Assembly (NCBI RefSeq): GCF_024611995.1
Contig: NZ_CP102509.1
Span: 3,162,001-3,226,000 of the forward strand
Reading direction: 5' to 3'
Origin: Streptomyces sp. NBC_00162
GTDB lineage: Bacteria; Actinomycetota; Actinomycetes; Streptomycetales; Streptomycetaceae
Length of the DNA stretch: 64,000 bases
A program made the position numbers and the translations under genes. How positions within the stretch are numbered: position 1 is the stretch's first letter; each line of letters starts with the position of its first letter. The notes under the pieces are model-generated. The model was not told where the DNA came from. It searched no databases and worked only from the letters and a program-made list of their open reading frames with translations. This document shows, piece after piece, positions 38,827 to 47,180 of this stretch.

Positions 38827-40527
38827 TCAGAAGCCCGGCGGCTCCGTGTAGGTGCCCCACTCGTCGCGCAGGACGTTGCAGATCTCGCCCAGCGTGGCCT
38901 CGGCCCGCACCGCGTCCAGCATGGCCGGAATCATGTTGGACCCGTCGCGGGCGGCATCCAGCATCGCGGCCAGCGACTGCGACACCTTGGCGTCGTCGCG
39001 CCGGCCCTTGCGCGCGGCCAGCTCCCGCACCTGGACGGTCTCCACCTCGTGGCTGACCCGCAGGATCTCCAGGTCCCCGGTGACCGAGCCGTGGTGGACG
39101 TTGACGCCGACGACCCGCTTGTCGCCCTTCTCGAGCGAACGCTGGTACTCGAAGGCAGACTCGGCGATCTCCCCGGTGAACCAGCCGTCCTCGATGCCGC
39201 GCAGGATGCCGGAGGTGATCGGCCCGATGGGGTGCTGCCCGTCGGGGTGGGCGCGCAGCCCGCGCTCCTTGATCTGGTCGAAGATCTTCTCGGCGTCCGC
39301 CTCGATGCGGTCGGTGAGCTGCTCGACGTACCAGGAGCCGCCCAGCGGGTCGGCCACGTTGGCGACGCCGGTCTCCTCCATCAGCACCTGCTGGGTGCGC
39401 AGGGCGATTTCGGCGGCCTGCTCGCTGGGCAGTGCGAGGGTCTCGTCGAGGGCGTTCGTGTGCAGGGAGTTCGTGCCGCCGAGGACGGCCGCGAGGGCTT
39501 CCACGGCGGTGCGCACGACGTTGTTGTACGGCTGCTGGGCGGTGAGGGAGACCCCGGCGGTCTGCGTGTGGAAGCGCAGCCACATGGACTTGTCGCTCTT
39601 CGCCCCGTAGACCTCCTTCATCCAGCGGGCCCAGATCCGGCGCGCGGCACGGAACTTGGCGATCTCCTCGAAGAAGTCGAGGTGCGCGTCGAAGAAGAAG
39701 GAGAGACCGGGCGCGAAGTGGTCCACGTCCATGCCGCGGGAGAGCCCGAGCTCCACGTAGCCGAATCCGTCGGCGAGGGTGTACGCGAGCTCCTGCGCGG
39801 CCGTCGCCCCGGCCTCGCGGATGTGGTAGCCGGAGACGGACAGCGGCTTGTAGGCCGGGATGCCCTTCGCGCAGTACTCCATGAGGTCGCCGATGAGGCG
39901 CAGGTGCGGCTCGGGTTCGAAGAGCCACTCCTTCTGGGCGATGTACTCCTTGAAGATGTCCGTCTGGAGCGTGCCGTTGAGGAGGGCCGGGTCCACGCCC
40001 TGCCGCTCGGCGGCGACCAGGTACATGCAGAAGGCGGGCACCGCGGGGCCCGAGATGGTCATCGAGGTGGTCACGTCACCGAGCGGGATGTCCTTGAACA
40101 GGACCTCCATGTCGGCGGCGGAGTCTATGGCCACCCCGCAGTGGCCCACCTCGCCGAGCGCGCGGGGGTCGTCGGAGTCGCGGCCCATGAGGGTCGGCAT
40201 GTCGAAGGCCACGGAGAGCCCGCCGCCGCCGGCGGCCAGGATCATCTTGTAGCGCTCGTTGGTCTGCTCGGCGTTCCCGAACCCGGCGAACTGCCGGATG
40301 GTCCAGGTCCGCCCCCGGTAGCCGGTGGCGTGCAGGCCGCGGGTGTACGGGTACTCCCCCGGCCACCCGATGCGCTCGAACCCCTCGTACTCGTCGCCGG
40401 GCCGCGGCCCGTAGACCGGTTCGACATCATCGCCGGAGAGCGTGGTGAAGTCGGCCTCGCGCTTGCGTGCCTTGTCGTAACGGGCCTGCCAGCGAAGGCG
40501 GCCTTCTTCGATGCCGTCTGCGTCCAT
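38827..40527 (-). CDS. icmA: Isobutyryl-CoA mutase large subunit
   Basis: A 566-residue acyl-CoA mutase without the cobalamin-binding domain. The barrel has [50 protein letters not shown] and [20 protein letters not shown]. Two residues set substrate range: position 80 is Phe (RQFAGF) and 198 is Gln (YIAQKEW), where methylmalonyl-CoA mutases have Tyr and Arg. This is the pattern reported for isobutyryl-CoA mutase. The ATG at 40527 makes length and numbering agree with the known IcmA; a second ATG at 40533 is in frame. It interconverts isobutyryl- and n-butyryl-CoA with a B12-binding small subunit (IcmB) encoded elsewhere. A 24-bp palindrome lies directly upstream. Confidence 0.93.
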   Translation of the reverse strand: MDADGIEEGRLRWQARYDKARKREADFTTLSGDDVEPVYGPRPGDEYEGFERIGWPGEYPYTRGLHATGYRGRTWTIRQFAGFGNAEQTNERYKMILAAGGGGLSVAFDMPTLMGRDSDDPRALGEVGHCGVAIDSAADMEVLFKDIPLGDVTTSMTISGPAVPAFCMYLVAAERQGVDPALLNGTLQTDIFKEYIAQKEWLFEPEPHLRLIGDLMEYCAKGIPAYKPLSVSGYHIREAGATAAQELAYTLADGFGYVELGLSRGMDVDHFAPGLSFFFDAHLDFFEEIAKFRAARRIWARWMKEVYGAKSDKSMWLRFHTQTAGVSLTAQQPYNNVVRTAVEALAAVLGGTNSLHTNALDETLALPSEQAAEIALRTQQVLMEETGVANVADPLGGSWYVEQLTDRIEADAEKIFDQIKERGLRAHPDGQHPIGPITSGILRGIEDGWFTGEIAESAFEYQRSLEKGDKRVVGVNVHHGSVTGDLEILRVSHEVETVQVRELAARKGRRDDAKVSQSLAAMLDAARDGSNMIPAMLDAVRAEATLGEICNVLRDEWGTYTEPPGF

Positions 40528-40535
40528 ACCCATGA

Positions 40536-40559
40536 ATTTACTAGGACGTCCTAGTAAAT
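40536..40559. promoter_or_regulatory. 24-bp perfect palindrome at the icmA start
   Basis: ATTTACTAGGAC followed by GTCCTAGTAAAT, exact over 24 bp and AT-rich against the local background. It ends 2 bp from the upstream ATG and 8 bp from the chosen start of icmA, so a bound dimer would block transcription or initiation. The icmA ribosome site is weak or absent. Confidence 0.75.
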
Positions 40560-40569
40560 GTCGATGGGA

Positions 40570-40595
40570 AACCCCGGGGAGATGTCCCCGGGGTT
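40570..40595 (-). terminator. Hairpin terminator after DUF3817 gene
   Basis: AACCCCGGGGA and TCCCCGGGGTT form a perfect 11-bp stem around GATG, followed on the minus strand by TTCCC. It is 19 nt past the stop of the DUF3817 gene and upstream of the icmA control region. Confidence 0.75.
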
Positions 40596-40614
40596 CGTCC
40601 GCTCGAGCCGGGTA

Positions 40615-40944
40615 CTAGGCCTTGGCGGTGGCGAGGGAGTCGCTGACCAGCGGCTCGACCTCGGCGCGGACCTTGCGCTCGACGAAGAAGGCGGCCAGCG
40701 GAATGGTGCCGCTGAGCATGACCCAGAGCATCTTTCCGAAGGGCCACCTGGCCTTGGAGCTCAGGTCGAAGGCGAAGACCAGGTAGATCATGAAGAGCAC
40801 GCCGTGGGCCTGGGACACCACGAACGTCAGATCGGCGCCCTTGTCGAAGCCGTACTTGAAAATCATGCAGGTGCACAGCACCAGCAGCATCACGGCAGTG
40901 GCAAAGGCCATCACCCGGTAGCGGGTCAGCACGCTCTTCTTCAT
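40615..40944 (-). CDS. DUF3817 small membrane protein
   Basis: A 109-residue protein with three hydrophobic helices: VMAFATAVMLLVLCTCMIF, the AHGVLFMIYLVFAFDL helix, and PFGKMLWVMLSGTIPLAAFF. The SQAHG..FMIYLV and D.....KARWP motifs are those of the DUF3817 (YdzA-like) family, function unknown. The start ATG begins MKKSVLTRYR, typical positive-inside. It is the last gene of a probable MFS-marR-DUF3817 transcription unit, 44 nt downstream of marR. A second, divergent paralogue lies at 45311-45655. Confidence 0.85.
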   Translation of the reverse strand: MKKSVLTRYRVMAFATAVMLLVLCTCMIFKYGFDKGADLTFVVSQAHGVLFMIYLVFAFDLSSKARWPFGKMLWVMLSGTIPLAAFFVERKVRAEVEPLVSDSLATAKA

Positions 40945-40988
40945 GCGACTGAGCCTAACCGTCCGTTTTGCTCGATCTTGACGGGGGC

Positions 40989-41498
40989 CTAGTTCTCCTC
41001 GAAGTCCGCGGCGGCCACCCGCAGCGGGCGCAGCAGCGCGAAGATCTCCGCGCACTCCTCGGCGTCGTACGCGCCGAGTCCGAACTCGATCGCCATCAGG
41101 TCCTTGGTGGCGGCCTCGACGACCTCGCGGCCCTTGTCCGTGATGGAGGCGAGGGTGCCGCGGCCGTCGTTCGGGTTGGGCCGCTTGTCGACGAGCCCGG
41201 ACCGCACCAGCCGGTCGACGGTGTTCGTCACCGACGTCGGGTGGACCATCAGCCGCTCGCCGATCTTCGACATCGGCAGTTCGCCGGCCTTGGAGAAGGT
41301 GAGCAGCACCAGCGCCTCGTACCGCGCGAAGGTCAGACCGTACGGCTTGACCACGGCGTCGACCTCGCCGAGCAGGATCTGGTGCGCGCGCATGATCGAC
41401 GTGATGGCGGCCATCGAGGGCACCGGCCCCCAGCGCCGCTGCCAGAGTTCGTCGGCGCGGGCGATGGGATCGAAGGGAAGGCTGAGCGGCTTGGACAC
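40989..41498 (-). CDS. MarR-family transcriptional regulator
   Basis: A 169-residue winged-helix regulator. The N-terminal dimerisation helices (SLPFDPIARADELW; MAAITSIMRAHQILLGEVDA) precede the DNA-binding core YGLTFARYEALVLL, MSKIGERLMVHPTSVTNTVDRLVRSGLV, and the wing DKRPNPNDGRGTLASITDKG. A C-terminal helix completes the dimer. The start is GTG. It begins 21 nt after the MFS transporter stop, so the two are probably co-transcribed and the regulator may control that operon. Ligand unknown. Confidence 0.92.
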   Translation of the reverse strand: MSKPLSLPFDPIARADELWQRRWGPVPSMAAITSIMRAHQILLGEVDAVVKPYGLTFARYEALVLLTFSKAGELPMSKIGERLMVHPTSVTNTVDRLVRSGLVDKRPNPNDGRGTLASITDKGREVVEAATKDLMAIEFGLGAYDAEECAEIFALLRPLRVAAADFEEN

Positions 41499-41519
41499 GT
41501 ACCAGACCCTACCGGTCGG

Positions 41520-42755
41520 TCATTTGGCGGCGAGTCCCGTCTCACTCCTCGGCCGCTCCTCCTTCGGCGCGGTGGACCGGAGTTCGGCGAGGAGCAGCAG
41601 GACGACGGCCGTGCCGATGATCCCGGAAGCGGTGACGACCCGGTGGACCGGGAGGAATTCGGCGGCGAGTCCGGCCAGGGCCATGCCGACGCCCTGCAGG
41701 GTCATCAGACCGGTGCTGAGCAATGTCATCGCACGGCCGCGCAGCTCCTCGGGGACGGCCTCGAGGTACCACTGGTCGAGGCCGAGGGTGTAGGCCTGGG
41801 CCAGGCCGGCGAGCAGCAGCGCGGTGAGCGCGAGCGGTATGCCGGGCCGCAGGGCATAGAGGAGGAGCGGCAGCAGTCCGGCGGCTGCGAGCGGGACCGT
41901 GATGCGTGAACGCGTTCGGGCGGTGAGCGCGGAGCCGGCCCAGAGCTCGCCGGCGATGGTGCCGACGGGCAGTGCGCACATCAGCAGCCCCAGCGCCCCG
42001 GTCCCCGCGCCGAGACCGGCTGTATACGGGGCGAGCAGCGCCTCCGGTACGACGACGAACACGGGCGGCAGCCAGAACAGCAGGGTCAGCGCCCGGATCC
42101 GGCGGTTCCCGAGCACCGCGCGCAGCCCGGCGGCCGGGGAGCGGCGGGTACCCGCGCGGGCGGGGCGGTCGCGCGTGCCCAGGCGCAGCAGGAGCGCCGA
42201 GCCGAGGAATCCGGCGGCGGTCAGGGCGATGGCCCCGCGCGGCGCGAGGACGGTGAGGAGCAGCCCGCCGAGGCCGAAGCCGATGAGCTGGGCGCTCTGG
42301 GCCACCATGCGCAGCAGCGAGCGGCCGAGTACGAAGGTGTCGCCGGTGCCGAGGATGTCGGCGAGGGACGCGCTGCGGGCGCCCTGGAACAGCGGTGCCA
42401 CGAAGGCCATGGCACAGCGCAGTACGAGGAGCAGCGCGACCGGGGTGCCCGGCAGGGCCATGGCGGCCGCGCAGGCGGCGCAGAGCAGATCGCACGCGAC
42501 GAGCACCCGCCGGGCGGGGCGGCGGTCGGCGGTCCCGGCGAGCAGGGTCCCGCCGAGGGCGTAGGGGAGGAAGCCGAGGGCGAAGGTGAGCGCGCTCATC
42601 AGCGGCGAGCCGGTGGCGCGGTAGACGAGGACGGTGAGGGCGATCTCGGCGACGACCACGCCGAGCACGGACATCAGGTGCGCGGCGAAGACGGGCCGGA
42701 ATTCCCGGATCCGGAAGACGGCCCGGTAGCCGGTGGCCGGGGTGACGGTTGACAT
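41520..42755 (-). CDS. MFS efflux transporter
   Basis: A 411-residue transporter with about twelve membrane helices and the MFS loop motif in GTADRRPARRVLV (between helices 2 and 3). The two halves are linked by a polar RLGTRDRPARAGTRRSP loop. The type resembles drug or metabolite exporters; substrate unknown. The ATG at 42755 follows a weak GC-rich site. It is divergent from an ArsR-type regulator, the usual arrangement for a regulated exporter, and is followed by marR. Confidence 0.88.
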   Translation of the reverse strand: MSTVTPATGYRAVFRIREFRPVFAAHLMSVLGVVVAEIALTVLVYRATGSPLMSALTFALGFLPYALGGTLLAGTADRRPARRVLVACDLLCAACAAAMALPGTPVALLLVLRCAMAFVAPLFQGARSASLADILGTGDTFVLGRSLLRMVAQSAQLIGFGLGGLLLTVLAPRGAIALTAAGFLGSALLLRLGTRDRPARAGTRRSPAAGLRAVLGNRRIRALTLLFWLPPVFVVVPEALLAPYTAGLGAGTGALGLLMCALPVGTIAGELWAGSALTARTRSRITVPLAAAGLLPLLLYALRPGIPLALTALLLAGLAQAYTLGLDQWYLEAVPEELRGRAMTLLSTGLMTLQGVGMALAGLAAEFLPVHRVVTASGIIGTAVVLLLLAELRSTAPKEERPRSETGLAAK

Positions 42756-42897
42756 GCCCGGCAGCTTCGCGGGAACTACCCTGGCCGCCGTAGAGATTCG
42801 GGCCTGGACGAATCCGGAGCCGAATCCGGGATCCAATCCCGGACGCGGACGCGGACGCGGGTGAGGACAGGGACAAGGACGGGGAGGCGGGGGCGCC

Positions 42898-43896
42898 GTG
42901 GGGTTCCACTTCCGTTTCGGCCCCGGCGACCTGCTGCGCTGCCGGTTCGCGATCTCCCCGCGCTGGGAGACGCAGGAGGCGGTCCGCTCCCTGCTCCGCC
43001 CCTACCGGCACACCTACCACTTGCCGTGGCTCCGGCAGGTACGGGCGGCGGCCGAAGGGCTGGACCTGCGGCCGCTGTGGCTGCTGATGCCGCGCGCGGG
43101 GCACAATCCGGACTTTCTCAGCCCGCCGCCGCTGGGCCCGTCCGTCACCCTCGAGGAGGAGCTGGCGCGGGTGCGGGCCGCCGACCCGGAGGCGGCGCGC
43201 GAGGATCTGCGGCTCTCGCTGGTCTGCACCCCCGGCGCGCTGGAGAGCGACATCGGGCAGCGGATGCTCGCGGATCCGGCGCGGGCGGTGCGGGAGTTGG
43301 CCGATCTCACCGAGCGCGCCTGGGAGGCCCTGGTCGCCCCGCACTGGCCGCGGCTGCGCGGGCTGCTGGAGGCGGACATCCTGTTCCACTCGCGGCGGCT
43401 GGCGGCCGGCGGTCTGGAGGCCTTGTTCGACGGTCTCCACCCGGACCTGCGGTGGCACGGGGACACGGACACCCTGACCATCACCCGGCCCGGCCACCAC
43501 GACCGGGTGCTGGACGGGCAGGGACTGCTGCTGATGCCGAGCGCGTTCGGCTGGCCGGACGTGGTCGGCGGCTACGACCCTCCCTGGCAGCCGACGCTCG
43601 TCTATCCGGCGCGGGGCATCGGCGCCCTGTGGACGGCTTCGGCGGGCCCGGCCCCGCAGGCGCTGGCCCACCTGCTGGGCCGGGCCCGGGCCGAGGTGCT
43701 GTGCGCGCTGGACGAACCCGCCTCCACCACCGCGCTGGCCCACCGGCTCGGCCTCGCCCCGTCGACGGTCTCGGCGCACCTGGGGGTCCTGCGCGCGGCG
43801 GGCCTGCTCGTCTCGGGCCGCCACGGCCACCAGGTCCTCTACGAACGCACCCCGCTGGCGATCGCCTTGACCACGGGCAACCCCACGGTGTCGTAA
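42898..43896 (+). CDS. ArsR-type regulator with DUF5937-like domain
   Basis: A 332-residue protein. The large N-terminal domain (about residues 1-240) begins GFHFRFGPGDLLRCRFAISP and matches the DUF5937 region common in Streptomyces regulators. The C-terminal ArsR winged helix is at about 250-320: LLGRARAEVLCALDEPASTT, then LAHRLGLAPSTVSAHLGVLR, and GLLVSGRHGHQVLYERT. The metal-binding Cys motif of metal sensors is absent, so the ligand is probably not a metal. The GTG start is divergent from the MFS gene, 142 bp away, with GGACGC direct repeats between them. It likely controls that exporter. Confidence 0.88.
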   Translation: MGFHFRFGPGDLLRCRFAISPRWETQEAVRSLLRPYRHTYHLPWLRQVRAAAEGLDLRPLWLLMPRAGHNPDFLSPPPLGPSVTLEEELARVRAADPEAAREDLRLSLVCTPGALESDIGQRMLADPARAVRELADLTERAWEALVAPHWPRLRGLLEADILFHSRRLAAGGLEALFDGLHPDLRWHGDTDTLTITRPGHHDRVLDGQGLLLMPSAFGWPDVVGGYDPPWQPTLVYPARGIGALWTASAGPAPQALAHLLGRARAEVLCALDEPASTTALAHRLGLAPSTVSAHLGVLRAAGLLVSGRHGHQVLYERTPLAIALTTGNPTVS

Positions 43897-43965
43897 GAGG
43901 GCGGCAACTGACCGTTATGTCACGAACCCGGTCCGCTGCCCGACCCTTCGTCCCGAGGAAGCCGG

Positions 43966-45003
43966 ATGCCCGCCGCCGTGCCCCGACGCCGTCCCGTCAC
44001 CGTCCTCGGCCTCCTGCTGTGCCTCGCGGCGGCCGCCGCGTGCTCCGGCGGACCCGGACCCGCCCCCGAACCGGGGCCTGGGGCCGCCGCCCCCTCCGGC
44101 GCCGGGGCCGATACCGGAACCGGCGAGTCCCCGTACTGGGTGGACCCGCAGACCGATGCCGCCCGGCAGGTCGCCGCCTGGGAGGCGGCGGGCCGCAACA
44201 GCGACGCCCAGGTGCTGCGCAGGATCGCGGACCGGCCGATGGCCCTGTGGGGGCCGGGCGGCGATCCGGGGCCCGAGATCCGCCGGGCCGGGGCCGGGGC
44301 CAGAGCCACCGGGCGGACCCTGGTGCTCGCCGCGCACAACCTCCCGTACCGCGACTGCGGCCCGCGCTCGGCCGGCGGCGCCAAGAACGCCACGGACTAC
44401 CGCCGCTGGATCGGCGCCTTCGCCGACAGCATCGCGAACACCAAGGCCGTCGTCATCCTGGAGCCGGACGCGATCGCGCACGTCGTCGACGGCTGCACCC
44501 GGCCGGAGCACCACGCCGAGCGCTACCGGCTGCTCTCCGAGGCCGTCGGCCGGCTCAAGCGCAACCCCGGCACCAAGGTCTACCTGGACGCCGGCAACCC
44601 GGCCTGGATCCCGAACCCGCTGGACCTCGTCGAGCCGCTCTCCAAGGCCGGCCTCGCGCGCGCCGACGGCTTCGCGCTCAACGTCTCCAACTTCCAGCCC
44701 GCGGCCGCCACCCGGGCGTACGGCGCCGAGATCTCCGAGGCCGCCGGCGGCAAGCACTTCGTCGTGGACACCGGCCGCAACGGCGAGGGCCCGCTGCCCG
44801 GCGACCGCGGGAAGGCCTGGTGCAATCCGCCCGGCCGGGCGCTGGGCACACCGCCGACCGACAGGACGGACGACCCGCTCGTCGACGCGTACCTCTGGAT
44901 CAAGCGGCCCGGCGAGTCCGACGGCCCGTGCCGCGGCGGCCCGCGGGCGGGCACGTGGTGGCCGGACTACGCGCTGGGACTGGCGCGCCGGGCCAGGGAG
45001 TGA
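43966..45003 (+). CDS. GH6 family glycosidase, lipoprotein
   Basis: A 345-residue lipoprotein. The signal ends in an Ala-rich lipobox with Cys26; a Pro/Gly/Ala linker follows to about residue 50. The rest is a GH6 catalytic domain with WVDPQTDAARQVAAWEAAG, LVLAAHNLPYRDC, the catalytic acid region VVILEPDAIAHVVDGC, KVYLDAGNPAWI and the base region FVVDTGRNGEG. Conserved CNPPGRALG and DAYLWIKRPGESDG are present. GH6 enzymes cleave beta-1,4-glucans; a membrane-anchored form could trim cellulose-like polymer at the hyphal surface. It converges on the next gene with a 14-nt gap. Confidence 0.9.
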   Translation: MPAAVPRRRPVTVLGLLLCLAAAAACSGGPGPAPEPGPGAAAPSGAGADTGTGESPYWVDPQTDAARQVAAWEAAGRNSDAQVLRRIADRPMALWGPGGDPGPEIRRAGAGARATGRTLVLAAHNLPYRDCGPRSAGGAKNATDYRRWIGAFADSIANTKAVVILEPDAIAHVVDGCTRPEHHAERYRLLSEAVGRLKRNPGTKVYLDAGNPAWIPNPLDLVEPLSKAGLARADGFALNVSNFQPAAATRAYGAEISEAAGGKHFVVDTGRNGEGPLPGDRGKAWCNPPGRALGTPPTDRTDDPLVDAYLWIKRPGESDGPCRGGPRAGTWWPDYALGLARRARE

Positions 45004-45017
45004 CCGGCGGCGGGGCC

Positions 45018-45314
45018 TCAGCCCCCGGCGAGGTGGCGTTCCACCGTTTCGACCTTCGAGGTCATTCCGTCGGAGACCCCGGGTCGGATGTCGGCCTTCA
45101 GGATGAAGGAGACCCGCGGCGCCCGCTCCTCCACGGCGGCCACCGCACGCCGGACCACGTCCATGACCTCGTCCCACTCACCTTCCACGGTGGTGAACAT
45201 GGCGTCCGTGCGGTTGGGCAGCCCCGACTCGCGGACCACGCGGACCGCGTCGGCGACGTACTCCCCGACCTCTTCACCGACCCCCAGCGGGGTCACCGAG
45301 AACGCGACGATCAC
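45018..45314 (-). CDS. MTH1187-type (thiamine-binding-like) protein
   Basis: A 98-residue ferredoxin-like fold protein opening [20 protein letters not shown], with [19 protein letters not shown] and a C-terminal [13 protein letters not shown]. This matches the small MTH1187/YkoF-like group, some of which bind thiamine or form oligomers. Actual role unknown. The GTG start overlaps the stop of the upstream DUF3817 gene by 4 nt (GTGA), so both are coupled. Confidence 0.85.
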   Translation of the reverse strand: MIVAFSVTPLGVGEEVGEYVADAVRVVRESGLPNRTDAMFTTVEGEWDEVMDVVRRAVAAVEERAPRVSFILKADIRPGVSDGMTSKVETVERHLAGG

Positions 45315-45655
45315 GCGTCGGCCGCCTGCCGGGCACGGGCCGCGATCACGCTGTCGGCCTCGTCCCGCTTGAGCAGCCGGTCGCCGTACAGGCCGCCGAA
45401 GGGCAGCAGCGCCAGCACGAAGAACAGCGCGACCCTCTTGACGGGCCACTTCGCCTTGTTCCAGACATCCAGCAGGAAGACCGCGTAGATGACGAACAGG
45501 ATCCCGTGCAGGATGCCGAGCGGCATCATCAGGTAGTCGATGTCCGAGATCCGGCTCAACAGCGAGCCGAAGATCAGCAGAGCCGGGAACGACAGCGCCT
45601 CCGGGACGGAGATGAGGCGCAGCCGGTGCAGGGCGGAAGCGGTCTTGATGTCCAC
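45311..45655 (-). CDS. DUF3817 membrane protein, second copy
   Basis: A 114-residue protein with three membrane helices: [59 protein letters not shown]. The LHG..FVIYAV and KAKWP motifs are the DUF3817 signature also seen at 40615-40944. The start is GTG 45655, with GAAGG 7 nt upstream. It overlaps the MTH1187-type gene. Function unknown. Confidence 0.85.
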   Translation of the reverse strand: MDIKTASALHRLRLISVPEALSFPALLIFGSLLSRISDIDYLMMPLGILHGILFVIYAVFLLDVWNKAKWPVKRVALFFVLALLPFGGLYGDRLLKRDEADSVIAARARQAADA

Positions 45656-45891
45656 GGGGGAACCTTCGGGGTGGGAGGCCGGGGGCCGTTCCAGTGTCTC
45701 AGCCGCTTTGCGGGATCTTGACCCGGGCCCCTGTCCGCCGGAATCCGCGCGCGGCCGCGGGCTGCCGAGGACGGCCAAGGCGCCCCCGCGCGCCGGGATC
45801 GCGCCCGGATCGCGCCCGAAACCGCCCGGGTGTGGCGCATATCGGCCACGAGACCCTGTTCGCGTCCGCCCGCTGCCGATAACGTCATCCC

Positions 45892-46530
45892 GTGGCTCAG
45901 TTCCGACTCCAAGGCAGCAAGGTGCTCGCCGTCGACCTGACCGGGGATGCCGTGAAAGCGAAAAACGGCTCCATGGTCGCGTACGACGGCCAGATGGCCT
46001 TCAAGAAGATGACCGGCGGCGGCGAAGGCATCCGCGGGATGGTGACGCGCCGTCTGACCGGCGAGCAGATGACCGTGATGGAAGTGCAGGGGCACGGCAC
46101 CTGCTTCTTCGCCGACCGCGCGAGCGAGATCAATCTGGTCAGCCTGCGCGGTGAGAAGCTCTACGTCGAGTCCAGCAACCTGCTGTGCACCGACGCGGGG
46201 CTGCGCACCGGCACGACCTTCACCGGTCTGCGCGGCGCGACGACGGGCAACGGCCTGTTCACCACGACCGTCGAGGGCTCGGGCCAGGCGGCGATCATGT
46301 CCGACGGCCCGGCGGTGGTGCTGCGCGTCAGCGCCCAGTACCCGCTCTCCGTCGACCCGGGGGCGTACATCGCGCACACCGGCGACCTCCGGCAGTCCTT
46401 CCAGTCCGGGGTGAACTTCCGCACGCTGATCGGCGAGGGCTCCGGCGAGTCCTTCCAGATCCGCTTCGAGGGCGAGGGCCTGGTGTACGTGCAGCCCAGC
46501 GAGCGCAACACCATCGGGGGCGACATCTGA
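45892..46530 (+). CDS. AIM24-family protein 1
   Basis: A 212-residue AIM24/TerD-fold-like protein, all beta, opening AQFRLQGSKVLAVDLTGDAV. Glycine-rich repeats typical of the family are visible: GEGIRGMVTRRLTGEQMTVM, GHGTCFFADRASEINLVSL and GNGLFTTTVEGSGQAAI, ending GEGLVYVQPSERN. Bacterial members have no established role; the yeast namesake is mitochondrial. No signal peptide is seen, so it is cytosolic. GTG start. The next gene begins on its stop codon (TGATG), so the three AIM24 genes are one coupled operon. Confidence 0.9.
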   Translation: MAQFRLQGSKVLAVDLTGDAVKAKNGSMVAYDGQMAFKKMTGGGEGIRGMVTRRLTGEQMTVMEVQGHGTCFFADRASEINLVSLRGEKLYVESSNLLCTDAGLRTGTTFTGLRGATTGNGLFTTTVEGSGQAAIMSDGPAVVLRVSAQYPLSVDPGAYIAHTGDLRQSFQSGVNFRTLIGEGSGESFQIRFEGEGLVYVQPSERNTIGGDI

Positions 46531-47180
46531 TGCCGTTCCGCGAGATCAACTCGAAGATGGTCGAGGCCCAGGTGATCCCCGGGCAGAAGATGTACAGCCA
46601 GCGCGGCGCGATGCTCGCGTACCGCGGCGAGGTCTCCTTCACCCCGAGTCTGACCGGTGGTCAGGGCGGGGTGATGGGCATGATCGGGCGCCGGGTGGCC
46701 AACGAGCAGACCCCGCTGATGACGGTCGAGGGCAGCGGCACCGTGATGTTCGGCCACGGCGGCCACCACATCCAGGTGATCAGCCTGACCGGGGAGACGC
46801 TGTACGTCGAGGCCGACCGGCTGCTGGCCTTCGACGGAACCCTCCAGCAGGGCACGATGTTCATGGGCTCGCAGGGCGGGGTCATGGGCATGGTCCGCGG
46901 CCAGGTGACCGGCCAGGGCCTGTTCACCACGACGCTCAAGGGCCACGGCGCGGTCGCCGTGATGGCCCACGGCGGGGTCATCGAACTCCCCATCACCCCC
47001 CAGCGGCCGGTCCACGTGGACCCGCAGGCGTACGTCGCCCACCACGGCGACGTACGCAACAAGCTCTCCACCGCGCTCGGCTGGCGGGACATGGTGGGGC
47101 GCGGCTCGGGTGAGGCGTTCCAGCTGGAGCTGTCCGGCCAGGGCGCGGTGTACGTACAGGCCTCGGAGGAGAAGCTGTGA
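46530..47180 (+). CDS. AIM24-family protein 2
   Basis: A 216-residue paralogue of the preceding protein. It opens PFREINSKMVEAQVIPGQKM and shares the repeat blocks RGAMLAYRGEVSFTP, GGVMGMIGRRVANEQTPLM, GSGTVMFGHGGHHIQVI, TGQGLFTTTLKGHGAVAV, and the C-terminal GQGAVYVQASEEK. The GGVMGM motif occurs twice (about residues 46 and 113). Cytosolic, function unknown. Starts 1 nt overlapping the previous stop and overlaps the next gene by 4 nt. Confidence 0.9.
   Translation: MPFREINSKMVEAQVIPGQKMYSQRGAMLAYRGEVSFTPSLTGGQGGVMGMIGRRVANEQTPLMTVEGSGTVMFGHGGHHIQVISLTGETLYVEADRLLAFDGTLQQGTMFMGSQGGVMGMVRGQVTGQGLFTTTLKGHGAVAVMAHGGVIELPITPQRPVHVDPQAYVAHHGDVRNKLSTALGWRDMVGRGSGEAFQLELSGQGAVYVQASEEKL

Noticed and set aside
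40528..40614. A cobalamin riboswitch before the B12-dependent icmA
   Set aside because: The upstream region is only about 90 nt, taken up by the palindrome and a terminator of the next gene; no B12-box sequence is seen.
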